A program made the position numbers and the translations under genes. 64,000 nucleotides of DNA from Rhodocollybia butyracea (lineage: Eukaryota; Basidiomycota; Agaricomycetes; Agaricales; Omphalotaceae), in assembly GCA_015501585.1 (NCBI GenBank), contig JADNRY010000009.1, forward strand, positions 682,001-746,000, written 5' to 3'. This document shows, in pieces, positions 12,511 through 23,671 of this stretch; position 1 is the first letter of the stretch; every line of letters starts with the position of its first letter. The notes under the pieces were generated by a model. It did not search any database. It saw nothing but the letters and a program-made list of their open reading frames with translations, and was not told the origin of the DNA.

Positions 12511-14291
12511 TCAGACTTTAGGTGGAAGGAACTTCAGAACTAAGCCTGAAGCCTCTTGCAAAGGCGCAAGACGGTTATGAATGGCTGGAAAGATATTTCG
12601 AATACTATACCCGCGAGAACGCAGACCAGGCTGCACCTTCACAAAACTAAGCCTCGCTATGTTGGAACCTAGAGGCGTCAAAGCCCTGTTTTCAACCAGG
12701 GCGCAAACATCCTCCACAAAAACCAGCATGGGACTTGGAACTGTCCCTTGTTCAACCACAAGTTCGAGGTTAAGTATAGCCATGCTTGGGGCTATAACAT
12801 TTAGGGTGTTACTACCCTGGTGTGTTTGCGTAACGGGTGTAAGACAGGAGATCAAAGCCCCAAATCTTCCTGAATAAGTGTGTTTACTGAAGCTCCCGCA
12901 GATAGTCAGTTCAGCAATAGTAGGGTGAGATTCAATGAAGGATACAGCGACCCGGCTTGGAATATCCCGGAGCGTCAATTTTTGTAGAATGGCTCCGGAT
13001 CGTAGAAGCATAGAAGAGATGGCAGTCACAGTGGTTTCTGGAAAATCTTCTGTAGCTCCAACCCGACCAAGAAGATTGAGTTCATTTAGCCGAGACATAG
13101 ATAGGTTATCCCAAATTCCTAATTGCAAGAAGCCAAACAAATTCAGATACAGTGTCGAAATATTAGAATGGTAGTCTCCAGTCGTAATTCCATCGACAGC
13201 GGCGGCATGGGGGCCGTTCTCCAGGTAGCAAACTTTTAGTTCAGGCATAAGGGCCAAGAATTGACCCAATGGCCTGCCCATAAATTGAACAGATCGAAGT
13301 TCAACTAAATGGGAAAGGCGACATTGGCAAAAATCTTCCCAGGACAATATTAGGCCTCCTCCAGTAAGACTGCGCAGGGAGGGTATGAGGGTAAGTATTT
13401 TTCGACGGAGAGGTGCATTTCTGGGATTTACCCCAAAGGAAATATGCCTCAGGTTTGATAAATCAATACCTTGGTTTATTCTACGGCTTAAAAGGATTTC
13501 CATCTCTCCGCCTATGTGAAAAGTTATACTTTTCCACGTAGAGGAGCAATTTACTAGCAGGTTGAACGCTTGTTGGGCATATGAAGAGAGACGTTGTGTA
13601 GCATTGCTTGTGATCAGAAGCGTCAAGGGTGTACTGGCCGAGCGAAAGAGATAGTGAGAAATAATCTCAAGATGTTTAGCGTCGACTACTTCAGGTGGTA
13701 TAGCAAGAGATCGCCAAAGTGTGGGTTGCGAGAGGACGATTTTACGCCAAAAGGAGCATATCTGGGAAAGATGTAGAGTTGGACAGTGTGTACGGATCTG
13801 TGCTCCTCTTCGGACTATTGCAAGGGAGTAACCATCGAATTCAGGCAAACGCGAAAGCCCGAGGGTAACTTCCTCGCTAGCAATGTGCAGTGCGAAGATT
13901 TCTAGAAGCACATCTTCAGGGAGTAGACGAACTGGAGAAACAAAAGCAGCAGTGACATCAATAGACCCCTTCAGCTCCTCTCGGGCTTGTTTCAACTTTT
14001 GCAAAGATTCTTCGATTTTCTCCACAAAGCTGTCATACTTAGACAGCTGAACATGAGCATCTTGTATAAGTTCAAAAGTCTTTGAGACCTCTGTAGTTCC
14101 AGGAGAATCGCCTTTACGAAGTCGTTCAAGTGTCGGTTCAGGGTCGAAGACTCGTGGCATATCACGAGCAAGAGCCTCAATGGAGGTGACAATGTTAGAG
14201 CATTGCAGCTCTGTGGATGAAATATCCTCTCTGGAAGCTAACAGGATGAATTTTGTCCGCTGAAGATAGAACGGGGTACTTACACTGACAT
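12511..14291 (-). CDS. F-box domain protein with N-terminal coiled coil
   Basis: Two exons, 14284-14291 (8 nt, ATGTCAGT) and 12511-14230, join in frame across a 53-nt GTAAGT...TTCCAG intron to about 575 residues starting MSVEDISSTELQ. I preferred this start because the longer open frame upstream translates untranslated sequence and the intron. A heptad-like helix (KYDSFVEKIEESLQKLKQAREELKGSI) precedes the F-box (VSPVRLLPEDVLLEIFALHI), followed by WRKIVLSQPTLWRSL. The rest resembles weak leucine-rich repeats. F-box proteins give SCF ubiquitin ligases their specificity. This coiled coil plus F-box arrangement is a large expanded family in Agaricomycetes, so the target cannot be guessed. Confidence 0.85.
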
Positions 14292-14676
14292 AGTTGACTT
14301 CTGATTTAAGATAAGCGCCGGGACGGTGCCGACTTGTTTCTTTGTTCACATCTCTTGCACGGGCACCGCTCTTGCGCTGCACTTCTACCTTCCCCTCTCG
14401 CCCTTTCCCTCTTCTGCTTTGCTCCACTCTCTCCCCCGTCCTTATGTTCTCACTACTATTGCTACATTCGCTCCTCCAATACCATACCATCCTTTCCTCA
14501 TGCTCCAAGAAAGCGTCAACAAACCTGGGCAATTTGGTGTACCTCAGAAGATGATAAATAAGGTATACTCATTGGAAGAAAGGTCAGATTTACATACTAC
14601 ATTGATTTCCAGATTACATAATTGTATACAGACCACTAGAGACTTGATCATATGGTATAAGTATCAGAAGAACCCC

Positions 14677-15536
14677 TCATAGCCTGTGTTTCAATGTGTT
14701 CATTGCCTTCCTAATCTGGGCTGACACATTCAGCACTGTCCCCAGTGTAATCTCCTCATCCGGAATAGTATACATTTCAGGAAAGGTTTCGTGCCCCAGC
14801 CACTCTTTGAGTGTTTGTGTACTTATCCGATCCGTACCGTCTTCTTTCATTAATAACCAGGCCATTGCCGCTTCTCCGTGTCCAATCTCCTCGTGAACTG
14901 GATCCGATTCCCTAGGTCCAACCATTCCCTCCCTCTGTACCCTCACCTCCGCCAGACTATGGATACCCATACCGGCTGAGTATCTAGTGACCAAATCATC
15001 CAAAAGCTCCCAATCCACTCCCGTTGGAGCAAACTGTGCTCCGGGAGGCGCATCATCATGTACAAGGGAGGCGTCGTGCTCGATCTTGTTATGTGCTGCT
15101 AAGGCATCGAGCGAGATTCCCGTGAGTAGGTTTCCGCACCAAAGGAAGCCCACAGAAACGAAATCACTGGCCAACGGGGTAGACAGATGGTAGATAGAAG
15201 TAAGGGATGAAACTAAGGACGAAGCAGATATGTCTCTGCCTGAACGGTTACTGAGAGCGTCAAATAAGTAAAGGAAGGAAATCATAAAGAGAAGTCTTAC
15301 ATGAAACCATGATTTGCAAGCGCGTTCAGTCCAGGACAAGGTGATCTCACGTCTCCTTCCTGAGGCGCTATGAATGCGTGCTCTGGGGAAGTCCAAGGCC
15401 TTCTTTCGACTTCAAGGGTGATATTTTGACTTGGACCCCAACTTGAATTTGAGAAAACTGAAACGGATAACACAGCTGTTGAAATTTTGAAAAAATCATG
15501 TGCGGTGAAAGCAGGCAAGGAAAATGGCATATGCAT
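14677..15536 (-). CDS. Heme-thiolate peroxidase (chloroperoxidase/short unspecific peroxygenase family), copy 1
   Basis: Exons 15301-15536 and 14677-15250 join in frame across a 50-nt intron to about 269 residues. The start MHMPFSLPA matches the paralog's start. The axial cysteine lies in SPCPGLNALANHGF, and the distal motif is KIEHDASLVHDD. PCP...EHD is the signature of the short-type family, whose members oxidise, hydroxylate or halogenate organic substrates with hydrogen peroxide. An N-terminal hydrophobic stretch (ISTAVLSVSVFS) is weak as a secretion signal, so its location is open. It is a tandem duplicate of the gene at 16573-17423, on the same strand with the same intron position. Confidence 0.87.
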
Positions 15537-16572
15537 CTCGAAATAAAATTTTGGAGTATACGGAGACAATATTCGGGCAAGAGTGACCTTTTACGCGTGG
15601 ACAGCTGGAAAACATTATGTATTACATCAGAATGCATCTGTAACTGCAACGATCTAAGTCCACTACTAGTATTGAATCCGCGAAAAATTATGGCGTCGGA
15701 GCGCTGAGCGAAAATGTGAGTAGGAACCTAGATCTACCCAAAATAGGCAGGTGCCAGCCATAGTGGATGTACGCAAGCAATACCCGGCTCCACGCTGAAC
15801 CGGGGATACCGATAAGGACCTGGTATTGGGAACATCTACTATATAGGAGAGCCGGATTTGGGTCGCGCCCGTGTCATTGACGGTGCATCACAAAGGCGGA
15901 GAGGCCCACCATTAGTGCCTTCTCCTTTAAAATCGGTATCAGTGTTACTATCTCCAATGATTCCATTCGCTCAGAACCCGAAGTGCTGATGTCGGAGACA
16001 AGGACTCTCCGAGACCCCTGAACTGGTGCAATTTCGACCACATGAAAAGCCATCCGGTGATTTGACGGCCGAATGGCTTTGACGGTAAAACTGTCAGGAG
16101 TCAACTCGACACACATGAAACTTTACTTGACGCGAACGCGTCTTTGGATTCGGGTTATTACATCTTGTTACAAAATTATTGTAGGGATCTCGAACGGGAC
16201 CACAGTACTACTAGCTACGAACTTTAAAAAAACTGAACGGTGTTCCACATGCAGACATATGCAAGTTATTTTTTGTCCAATACTAAGTACTCCCGGACCC
16301 CCTTCGTCATTAACCTTTGGCTCCGGGCTGCAGGCTTCGCCTCCCCTTGCCTCCTCAAGTATTACATACTCCGGTTCACCGTGGCCCTGTTCTATCCTGC
16401 CACTCGATTCGAGATTCACTCCGACTAAGTACATCCGCCCTTTCAATCCACTTGGAAGACGATTTCGATTTTTTTTTCATACATAATCTATTTATTTAAA
16501 TATATAAAATCTCTCTGGTTAAATATTTAATAAGTTAAATAATAATTATAATGCAGTATTAGGCTGAGTATA
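15537..16572. other. Intergenic between the two peroxidase genes
   Basis: About 1 kb holding the promoter of copy 1 and the 3' flank of copy 2. It contains a GACGCG/CGCGTC inverted motif at about 16129-16142 that recurs near 21740. The last 100 bases are strongly AT-rich. No convincing gene is seen. Confidence 0.5.
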
Positions 16573-17423
16573 CTATATCGTGTGTTTCAATGTGTCCATT
16601 ACCTTCTCCACCTGGCTTGAGACAGTTGTCAGTGTCCCAACCGTTATCTCTTCACTTGGAGGAGTATACGTCTCAGGAAGACGTTCGTGCCCCAACCACT
16701 CTTTGATTGTTTGTGTACTTATCCGATCCGTGCTGTTATCCCTCATTATTAACCAGATCAGGGCTGCTTCTCCATGTCCAAGATCTTCGTGGATTACATC
16801 CAACTCCGATCTAAGCTTTCCCTCTCTGCGTAACCTCACTTCCGCTAGATCCTCAAGACCCATACCGGCTGAGTATCTAGTGACCAGATCGTTTACAAGC
16901 TTCCAGTTAACGTCCGTTGGAGCATATCGTGCTCCGGGAGCCGCATTATCATGGACTAGAGAAGCATCGTGCTCGATCTTGTTATGTGCTGCTAATCCCT
17001 CGAGCGAGATTCCCGTGAATATGTCTCCACAGCAGAGGGATGCTACGGAGGTCATAGTAGCAGCCAGCGGAGTGGACAGGTGGTATACGGAAGTAAGGGA
17101 TGAAATTAGGGATGAGGCAGATATGTTTTTGCCCGAATGGTTACTGTGAAGCAACTAATAAGTAAAAAACGAAAAGACAGAAAGAGAAAATCTTACATGA
17201 AGCCATGATTTGCGAGCGCGTTCAGTGCTGGACAAGGTGACCTCGCGTCTCCTTTCTGAGGTGCTCTGAACGAATGTTCGGGGGAAGTCCAAGGCCTGCT
17301 TTCGACTTCAAGAGCTGGATTCTGGCGCGAATCCGAACTCGAGTTTAAAAAAGTTGAGAGGGATAACAAAGCCATTGTTGAAAATTTGGAGAGATCGGCA
17401 GGTAGGGAGAATGGCATATGCAT
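16573..17423 (-). CDS. Heme-thiolate peroxidase (chloroperoxidase/short unspecific peroxygenase family), copy 2
   Basis: Exons 17197-17423 and 16573-17143 join in frame across a 53-nt intron to about 265 residues. The heme ligand loop is SPCPALNALANHGF and the distal motif is KIEHDASLVHDN, so both key motifs are intact. Most of exon 2 aligns with copy 1 almost residue for residue (VTRYSAGMGLEDLAEVRLRREG against VTRYSAGMGIHSLAEVRVQREG), and the intron is at the same codon. The divergence shows the duplication is not very recent. The role is the same as for copy 1: peroxide-driven oxidation or halogenation. Confidence 0.88.
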
Positions 17424-17854
17424 CTCGAGATGAAAAATAATTAAAGGAAAAAGAATTAGATGAAGAAGAATCGAACGAAAAGAGAACTGGTTGATGTTTG
17501 TACGACGCGAGAGCGATCGGTTTAAGTACAGGCAGCCTGTACTGCCACCACCCCATAGTGAAACAAGTACGCTTTGACTGTAAAGCTACAAAGTCCACAG
17601 CGACTGATGTGAAGAAACAATGTGGATAGGAATAATGATATCGGAACATCTATAGCTGCGTACATAGTTGGGATATATGTAAGATAGACAGATGATCATC
17701 CGAAGCTATTCAAGAATCAGACACTCATCATAACAGATCGTATCGATCATGGCAGATCACATAGCACCAGATAGCACCGTAGCTCATGCACATGGCTTGC
17801 ACAGCCAGCCAGGCATCGTCGATGGCAGCCGACGGTAACCTCTGGGAGAAACTA
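17424..17854. other. Intergenic: promoter of peroxidase copy 2 and 3' flank of PDAT
   Basis: No coding pattern is recognised here. Confidence 0.45.
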
Positions 17855-20800
17855 TCAGTTTCGGTCCCATTCGATCCGATTGGAATAAGTCCTAATGTCA
17901 GAAACAAAAGACTCCTCCACTTCATGACCAGCTCCTGTAGCCACCTTGAGTATTATTTCGTTCAGAGCAGTCGAACCTAAAATATCTATGTGCTCTGAAG
18001 TGTTGGCTCCACCTCGGGGCAAAGAAGGAACAGGCCGGTGAGGGAGCTGCATGGGAGTACTGATTCAGCGGCCCGAGCTATAAGGCAGGCAGATGCGAAC
18101 AACAAACCTCAACAACCGTAACATTGATCCTTGCAGGATTCCATCTCTGCCTCTTCCAACCTTCGACGCACATAGCACCTAGACTGATGAGACTGACGGT
18201 GCCGTCGCCTTCTCCGAGTTTGACACCATTGCGAATCTAATGAGTGAAGTGTTAACAATATTGTGCGGATTTCTTGGATTGTCTTGACCCACTCTGGGGT
18301 TAGAACCTTCATCCGTATACTCCGCGTCAATCCAACTCTTCCGTTTGAGAGGCATGTCTAGCGGCGTTCGCATGGTTACGCCCGAACAAGGTTGCCCAGA
18401 GCTTGAATCAGGATCAGTGCAGAGGGGCGCCGCACTATCAGCAGAAGTGTCGTCGTATTCGTATTCGCCCTGAGTATACCAGTACGAACGCTGTTGGATC
18501 GATGTAACAGTCAGTCCACGATTAGAGAACAGAACCGTGACGATGAACCTCAGTCTCCTTTCCATGTCCATAGACACAGAACATCTTCATCGAAGGGGCA
18601 TTGGGTAATCTGTGCAATAATTCAATAGTAGTTGGATGAAGATATGACAAATCCGTATACCTCACTTCCAGAGGATTGGTCCACTTCGTATGATCTAAAT
18701 CATTGCGCTTCAGCGCCTCTTCGTCTCGTTCCATTCCGGAGGAATAGTTGGTTGCCATCATTTTCTAGTAGATATGAGGTTACTAACGCCAACGGAGGCT
18801 GTGAGCAAAGATTATTACCTGGAAAGTTGATGGCTATATGTAGAGTCAGTAAGGTAAAATGATGGGTATATGGATAGTAAATTTACGGTATGCTCCAATA
18901 TCCATTGACCCGCCATTTCAGACGTCATGTTGTTTACCCCGCCGTTGGCTTCCCTCAGATGCTGGGCCTTCGCTTCCTCTTCCTCCGGCATGGATGCGGA
19001 AACCTGTCGGAAAGATATCATCTCCCCGTGGGTATGATCGAGTCGCTTTTTGAGACCAGTTGCATGAATATCATGTCTGTCGATGGGATCGTCTGGTGCG
19101 AAAGTAGAGTTACCCCATATTACATCGCCGCCCTCAATCCGTGGATGAATAACGTGACGCATATGAGGAAGGAATTATACCTTGACCCACATACTGGCAC
19201 TTCCTGCCCAACTCAAGAACAGTCTTCGTCTTTCGGCTCGAGAGAAAAAGCGCTCGAGGACTAGTTAAATCGATCAATCATTGGAATCTACAAATCTGTA
19301 GCACTGGCTTACCATAAGCTCCTGCTGGGTTAAGCTGGACGGTATCCTTCATTTCTCCAGAAAGAAAGGCGGTCATAGCTTTGGCCTATGAAACTGAGAA
19401 CCTATAGAGCATTTTAAGAATTTTTAACTTACGACACCCTATAAGATTTTTAGTCAGAATAGGCAAGAGATGGTCCAACGAAGAGCTTTTACCAAATGCG
19501 TCCCAGCGATAGATATATATGCTTCAATATGGTTCTGTTTCGTGAAATAAACGTCGACAAATTAATCAAATGGAAAATAGACAGGCACTCGCCTCAACCC
19601 AATCAGCCCCTCCTCCACCATGTTCAGGCGATTCTACCCATTTGAGGCTAGGAAAGAACACAGTTAAGCATATCTAAACTTTACACCGAAAGAAATACAA
19701 TAACTTACAAGTACTGACATCATCCAAATAACAGAGTGAGCGCTCAGATGTAGAGATGTTTTTGTAAAAGTAGATGGGTGTATACCAGAAAAATCTATAA
19801 AAGACAGTAAATGGGCAGTTTACTTGGCCATTCAATCTTAACATACTGTTGCACCCATTGAATGAGCTGCGACTACAGTTTTTTTCTTCTGTCGTCTCCT
19901 ACACACGTGTTATCAGACAAAGTCGGATGGCAAAAACCTGACAACCAACTTGAATCCTTCAATGATACTTTTCAATTTGGAAAAATAACCATCCCTCTCT
20001 TCTAAGTTGGTGTAGGATAATCTCCAATCATAGGGCGCGAGATATAAATTGTTGGTGTCGTAGTTGACTACAGCAAGGTTTTCTATGATTTTGGACCTGT
20101 GCAGAATATGTAAACGAGTGGTTCCTGTAAGCAAAGCAACCCAACACCGCGTACCAAACCCAATAACCCTGAACTGTTCAGAAAATGTAAACAAATGGCT
20201 CCGACAAGCGATGAAACTCAAGAACACGCACCAAACGTACTTGCAGCGTCTATACCTTCTGCAGCGCGTACCTTGGCATCTGGAGGGTCCAGTCCTGTGA
20301 CAGGATCAAGCATCATAGCCGCAATCCACTTTTCACGATTGAAGGCAACCTGTGAAAGCATGTTCAAGCCACCCCAGACCTTTTCGCGAAAGAATGGTCG
20401 GTATTCTGGAGTGGTAGCCCAGGATTCTAGACCCTAAAGAGAAAATCAGGCTTTGAACCACGGATTCAAACCCGAACGGAATTCACTGTAGAGATAACAC
20501 CAGGGATTAACACGATTGGATGTTTGGCCGTCAAGCCTCTTGCTTTCATGTTTTCTCCCACTTGGAATTCTCTGCCGTCTCGGTTGAATTTCCAGACTTC
20601 GGGAATACTACTTCGGAATTTATTCCATTCACTCTCGAAGAGTGAAAAGTCGAAATCTGGAAGTTGTGGAAGTGCTATATCGTATTGGTTCATGAGAAGC
20701 AATAGTTGAGAATGCATATCGTGTATATCGGACGGTTCTACGAATGCAAACGCGAGGAGAATCCCGACTGGACATGGAATCAGGAAGAGGCTCGTTGAAC

Positions 20801-21101
20801 TTGCAAGTTGCAGAGCACATACACAGGACACCAAAAGGAAAGAGGAATCGGCGGCTGGAAAATACTGAGCGAGTCTAAACTCGATAGGTGAGCTTATACA
20901 AAGGAACCTGACTCGTCTGCCTACCTGCTTCCTCTTCAATTTATTCACTTCTTTCTGCAGTGAGTGTTTCTTGTTCCAAAGATCATATTTAGAGCTATCG
21001 ATATCCGGAGTAGGCGAAGAGGGATTTGAGGATCCAGAATCAGAGTCTGCGTTTTCATCTTTTAATTTGAGAGCCTGCTTTAGTCGCTGTCTTAAGGTCA
21101 T
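17855..21101 (-). CDS. LRO1: Phospholipid:diacylglycerol acyltransferase (PDAT)
   Basis: PDAT moves an acyl chain from a phospholipid to diacylglycerol, making triacylglycerol at the ER. Many exons run on the minus strand from ATG 21101 (MTLRQRLKQALKLK) to the stop at 17855. Visible landmarks in order: basic cytosolic start; one membrane helix split by an intron (RRFLFPFGVLFGILLAFAFVEP); LTAKHPIVLIPGVIST; GLESWA; LDPVTGLDPP; SKIIENLAVVNYDTNNLY; YDWRLSYTNLEERDGYFSKL; the nucleophile loop VVAAHSMGATV; GTHL and AKAMTAFLSGEMKDTVQLNP; the catalytic Asp loop GEGDGTVSLISLGAMC; and the catalytic His in SEHIDILG. All key parts are present. A 533-bp transposon lies only 56 bp upstream of the start codon and may now form its promoter. 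Confidence 0.93.
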
Positions 21102-21284
21102 GATAGGAGTCAAGGAAAAGGAAGGCGTCAGTGTCGGCGTCACTGTCAGGAGTTACTGCAAATGCAGTCCCCACAAACTTTACATAAGCGTTACATAACA
21201 ATCCGTGGCTATGATCCTGGCGCTTAATTGCACGCTCAGGCTGTTAATCTAAACTGAGAGGCCTCCGGCCTGGTATATATTCTC

Positions 21285-21475
21285 AACCCTAACGCTAAAG
21301 TGGGGGCGCTGCCCCCGGACCCCCGCCTAACCCTAAACCTAGCCCCGAACCCTAACCAACCAACCCCGAACCCTAACTGACCCAGCCCCGAACCCTAACT
21401 GACCCAACCCCGAACCCTAAACAGCCCGCGCTGCGCGCGGGCGTAAAAACCCTAACGCCTAACCTAGCCTAACGC
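21285..21475 (+). repeat. Telomere-like CCCTAA-rich tract with two GC hairpins inside the transposon
   Basis: CCCTAA recurs about eight times. Within this, a unit of about 21-22 bp (CCCCGAACCCTAACTGACCC) is tandemly repeated at about 21363-21415. Two strong hairpins flank it: GGGGGCGCTGCCCCC at 21302-21316, and GCCCGCG...CGCGGGC at 21424-21442. It is strand-asymmetric and C-rich on the plus strand. Confidence 0.8.
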
Positions 21476-21518
21476 TAGCGGCTAGCTAGCAAAGTTGTAT
21501 AACGGAGAAAAAAAAAAT

Positions 21519-21600
21519 TGCCAAAAGCGAGAATTGAACAGCGAACCTCAAGCTTATTACAACAAGCGTGACGCAATAACCACTACACTAAAGCAGTACT
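21519..21600 (-). ncRNA. tRNA-Thr-like Pol III unit (degenerate) inside the transposon
   Basis: On the minus strand there is a box A-like TAGTGTAGTGG, an anticodon-arm-like GCTT...AAGC with TGT in the loop (Thr), and a box B/T-loop-like GTTCAATTC. Straight after comes GGCA and a run of about ten T, a Pol III terminator. The T-stem and acceptor stem do not pair properly, so a working tRNA is unlikely. It looks like a tRNA-derived sequence (SINE-head-like) captured by the transposon. It could still drive transcription. Confidence 0.6.
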
Positions 21601-21986
21601 CTTTACTGAAGATGTAGCCCAAATATATCGGCTAATTGCTGTGAGAGCGTTATGCAATGCTTATGTAAAGTTTGTGGGGACTGCGTTCGCGGAGTTACTT
21701 AGCTCAACACACGTGAAAATTTAATGATGAGTAACTGACGCGAACGCGTCTTTGACTTCTAAATCTTTGCCAAAATGTTAATGAACACTAGTGCACGAAC
21801 AGAGCTTCGTAGAATTGCTAACGAGGCAAATGGCCGTGTTATAAACAAGAACAATCGTGAAGAAGATTTCAGGAATGTTTATTGTGCGCTTCTACTTTTC
21901 TTCGTAATTCATTCTCATTTTCGGCGGTCTCTTCGTCAGCGTTCTTCACCGGACAGCTCTCGTCTGAGAGTTCGAAACTGGGCGTT

Positions 21987-22764
21987 ATGGCTCCCCCTCC
22001 AGAGCTGCTAATCCTTGTCACCAGAAACATCATTTATCCGCACATTCTGCACAGACATATTCCGGAGCTATTGGAGGTTTTGAGCAGCATTGAGAACTGG
22101 CGAAAACATGCAAGAGGAAGGGCCGGACTGGCCCTGGAGTACCACATGAGCAGAGACAGACTTCCCCCTCCTTGCCCTCGAGGATTGACAGATAACGATC
22201 GGAATGCCTTTCAGCCAATTGTCGACACCTTTTCTGCCATTCGAAACAACTATATGAAGATTATGAGGCAGTTTTGTGATTTGGTGAAGCTATTCAGCCG
22301 ATTCCATGTAAACCTCGACTCATACAATTTCTAGCATCTACATTATATATGGACTACCACTACGTCCGTGAATGAGTTTATTACCACTTACCAAAAGTAC
22401 TTTCCTCTGCTGGTATGCGATGAGTCTGTAGTAGTTCAGCCATACCCTTTTATTCAAAGTCTATCCGCCGATGAAACACTGGAAATCGCGAAATCGGGAA
22501 AACGCTGGAAAGACTGTATTGACCAGTTGACTAAAGATCGGTCTCGAAAGTAGGTTCATCGTGCGATTGCCTGTTGCGTGTACGACTAGTACCTCTCTTC
22601 TTAGACTCAAATTTGACATTTCCAACGAAGAAGATCTGAAGAAACAAATAGAGGCCTATCTCATACTGGTGCAGCGGCAGATTGACACCCTAGAACAGGT
22701 TCTGGACGAGGATTCGTACCAGCAGCGAGTCGGAGGCGAGAAAAATATAGAATCATCACACTGA
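21987..22764 (+). CDS. Hypothetical protein, unrecognised; gene model uncertain
   Basis: The first exon, from ATG 21987 (MAPPPELLILVTRNIIYPH), is open and helix-rich (RNNYMKIMRQFCDLVKLFSRFH). A second stretch at 22335-22549 (SVNEFITTYQKYFPLLVCDES...WKDCIDQLTKDRSRK) joins in frame through a canonical 55-nt intron (22550-22604) to KLKFDISNEEDLKKQIEAYLILVQRQIDTLEQ, ending at 22764. Between the first two stretches only a 27-nt GTAAAC...TTCTAG segment with an in-frame stop can be removed, which is too short for a normal intron. Similar short GT...AG pieces to about 22850 could extend the gene. A coiled-coil C-terminus is likely. I recognise no family. Confidence 0.5.
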
Positions 22765-23671
22765 CTGGATGTATTATCATGGAGGCATCCTATCAACAAC
22801 GTCTTTCATAGCATCTGCGAAACTGCATGTTAAGTAAATCAAGCCCTTTTTAGATTTACGACACTTGAGAACGAACTTGGGTTCCGCGAACATGACTGCA
22901 TTTTCCAGCGGCCGCTCAAATACCTTTTAGTACTTCCGGTCGGTTCTTATTCTCTGAGCTTTCCTTCACCGACATCACAGGCAACGCCTCTGTAAGTGTA
23001 ACACGCTTTCCCACATTTTTCATGAGTCGTCGTCGGTCGAGTATTGGGCAATCATAACAGCCTCCTTCTAGTTCAACGCGACCTTTTTCTCCAAGGTTTA
23101 TGCTGAGTCTCCCCACTACAGATCATATGCTTGTGCACGGCTAGCAAAGATTAGGTCAGGCTATACGAAGATCGTTCAACGAGTAACATCGATCCCGGCG
23201 ACTTTAACTTTCTCCACTGGAAGTAATAGCTGGGCTGATGGAAGGTGGCGAAATAGTGGCCTTGTGTTAACTAGGAGGCAGCTTGAGCTTAAAGAATACT
23301 GTCTTTCGTGTAAAAGCTCAGATCAAAGAACGTTTCCATATGAGAACAGACACAAGGCACAGAAGGAAGGATGGATTTTTTACATGGCATGTTCCAAGAG
23401 CTGAACGTTGAACGGATCCAGAGATTACTCACAGAAACCAGCGGCAATGATAGTGTTGCCTGAGCGCCAATGTGACATCAGCTTCTTCAAGTCCTTTCAC
23501 CTCGACATTGTGTTACTCCTCCTCTAGCACAGCAGGCCCGTTGGCTGCCACAGGCTGAGAACAAGGCTTCACCGGCACCCCCAGAACTGTGTCTCTTCTC
23601 CAATTTTGATGACTTGTTCACGATCTGTTATTTAACGACCTTATCTATATTCCACTCGTTTTTCAACGATC
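22765..23671. other. Intergenic, or unresolved exons of the upstream gene
   Basis: The stretch 22857-22977 can be read on the plus strand as TLENELGFREHDCIFQRPLKYLLVLPVGSYS with splice-like ends, so it might be a further exon of the preceding gene. From about 23150 to 23671 nothing is recognised other than the promoter of the next gene. Confidence 0.35.

Larger units (their letters stand above)
21149..21699. mobile_element. 533-bp non-autonomous DNA transposon (MITE-like, Mutator-type target duplication)
   Basis: The element spans 21158-21690 and is flanked on both sides by the 9-bp direct repeat GGAGTTACT (21149-21157 and 21691-21699). Its ends are inverted repeats of about 42 bp with four mismatches. 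The left end begins GCAAATGCAGTCCCC and the right end, reverse-complemented, begins GCGAACGCAGTCCCC; both continue with ACAAACTTTACATAAGC. A 9-bp duplication is typical of Mutator-like elements. No transposase is encoded. Inside are a GC-rich hairpin region, a telomere-like tract and a tRNA-like unit, each listed separately. It sits between PDAT (divergent) and the gene at 21987. Confidence 0.9.

Noticed and set aside
14292..14532. Longer F-box protein starting at 14532
   Set aside because: That frame reads through a good 53-nt intron and gives low-complexity sequence. An 8-nt first coding exon at 14284-14291 joins the conserved coiled coil in frame.
21130..21157. PDAT translation starting at 21143
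   Set aside because: No ATG is present there (GTG). The first ATG in frame is at 21101 and gives the normal basic N-terminus.
21519..21600. A functional tRNA-Thr gene
   Set aside because: The T-stem and acceptor stem do not pair and the anticodon stem has only four pairs with an eight-base loop, so it is described as tRNA-like only.
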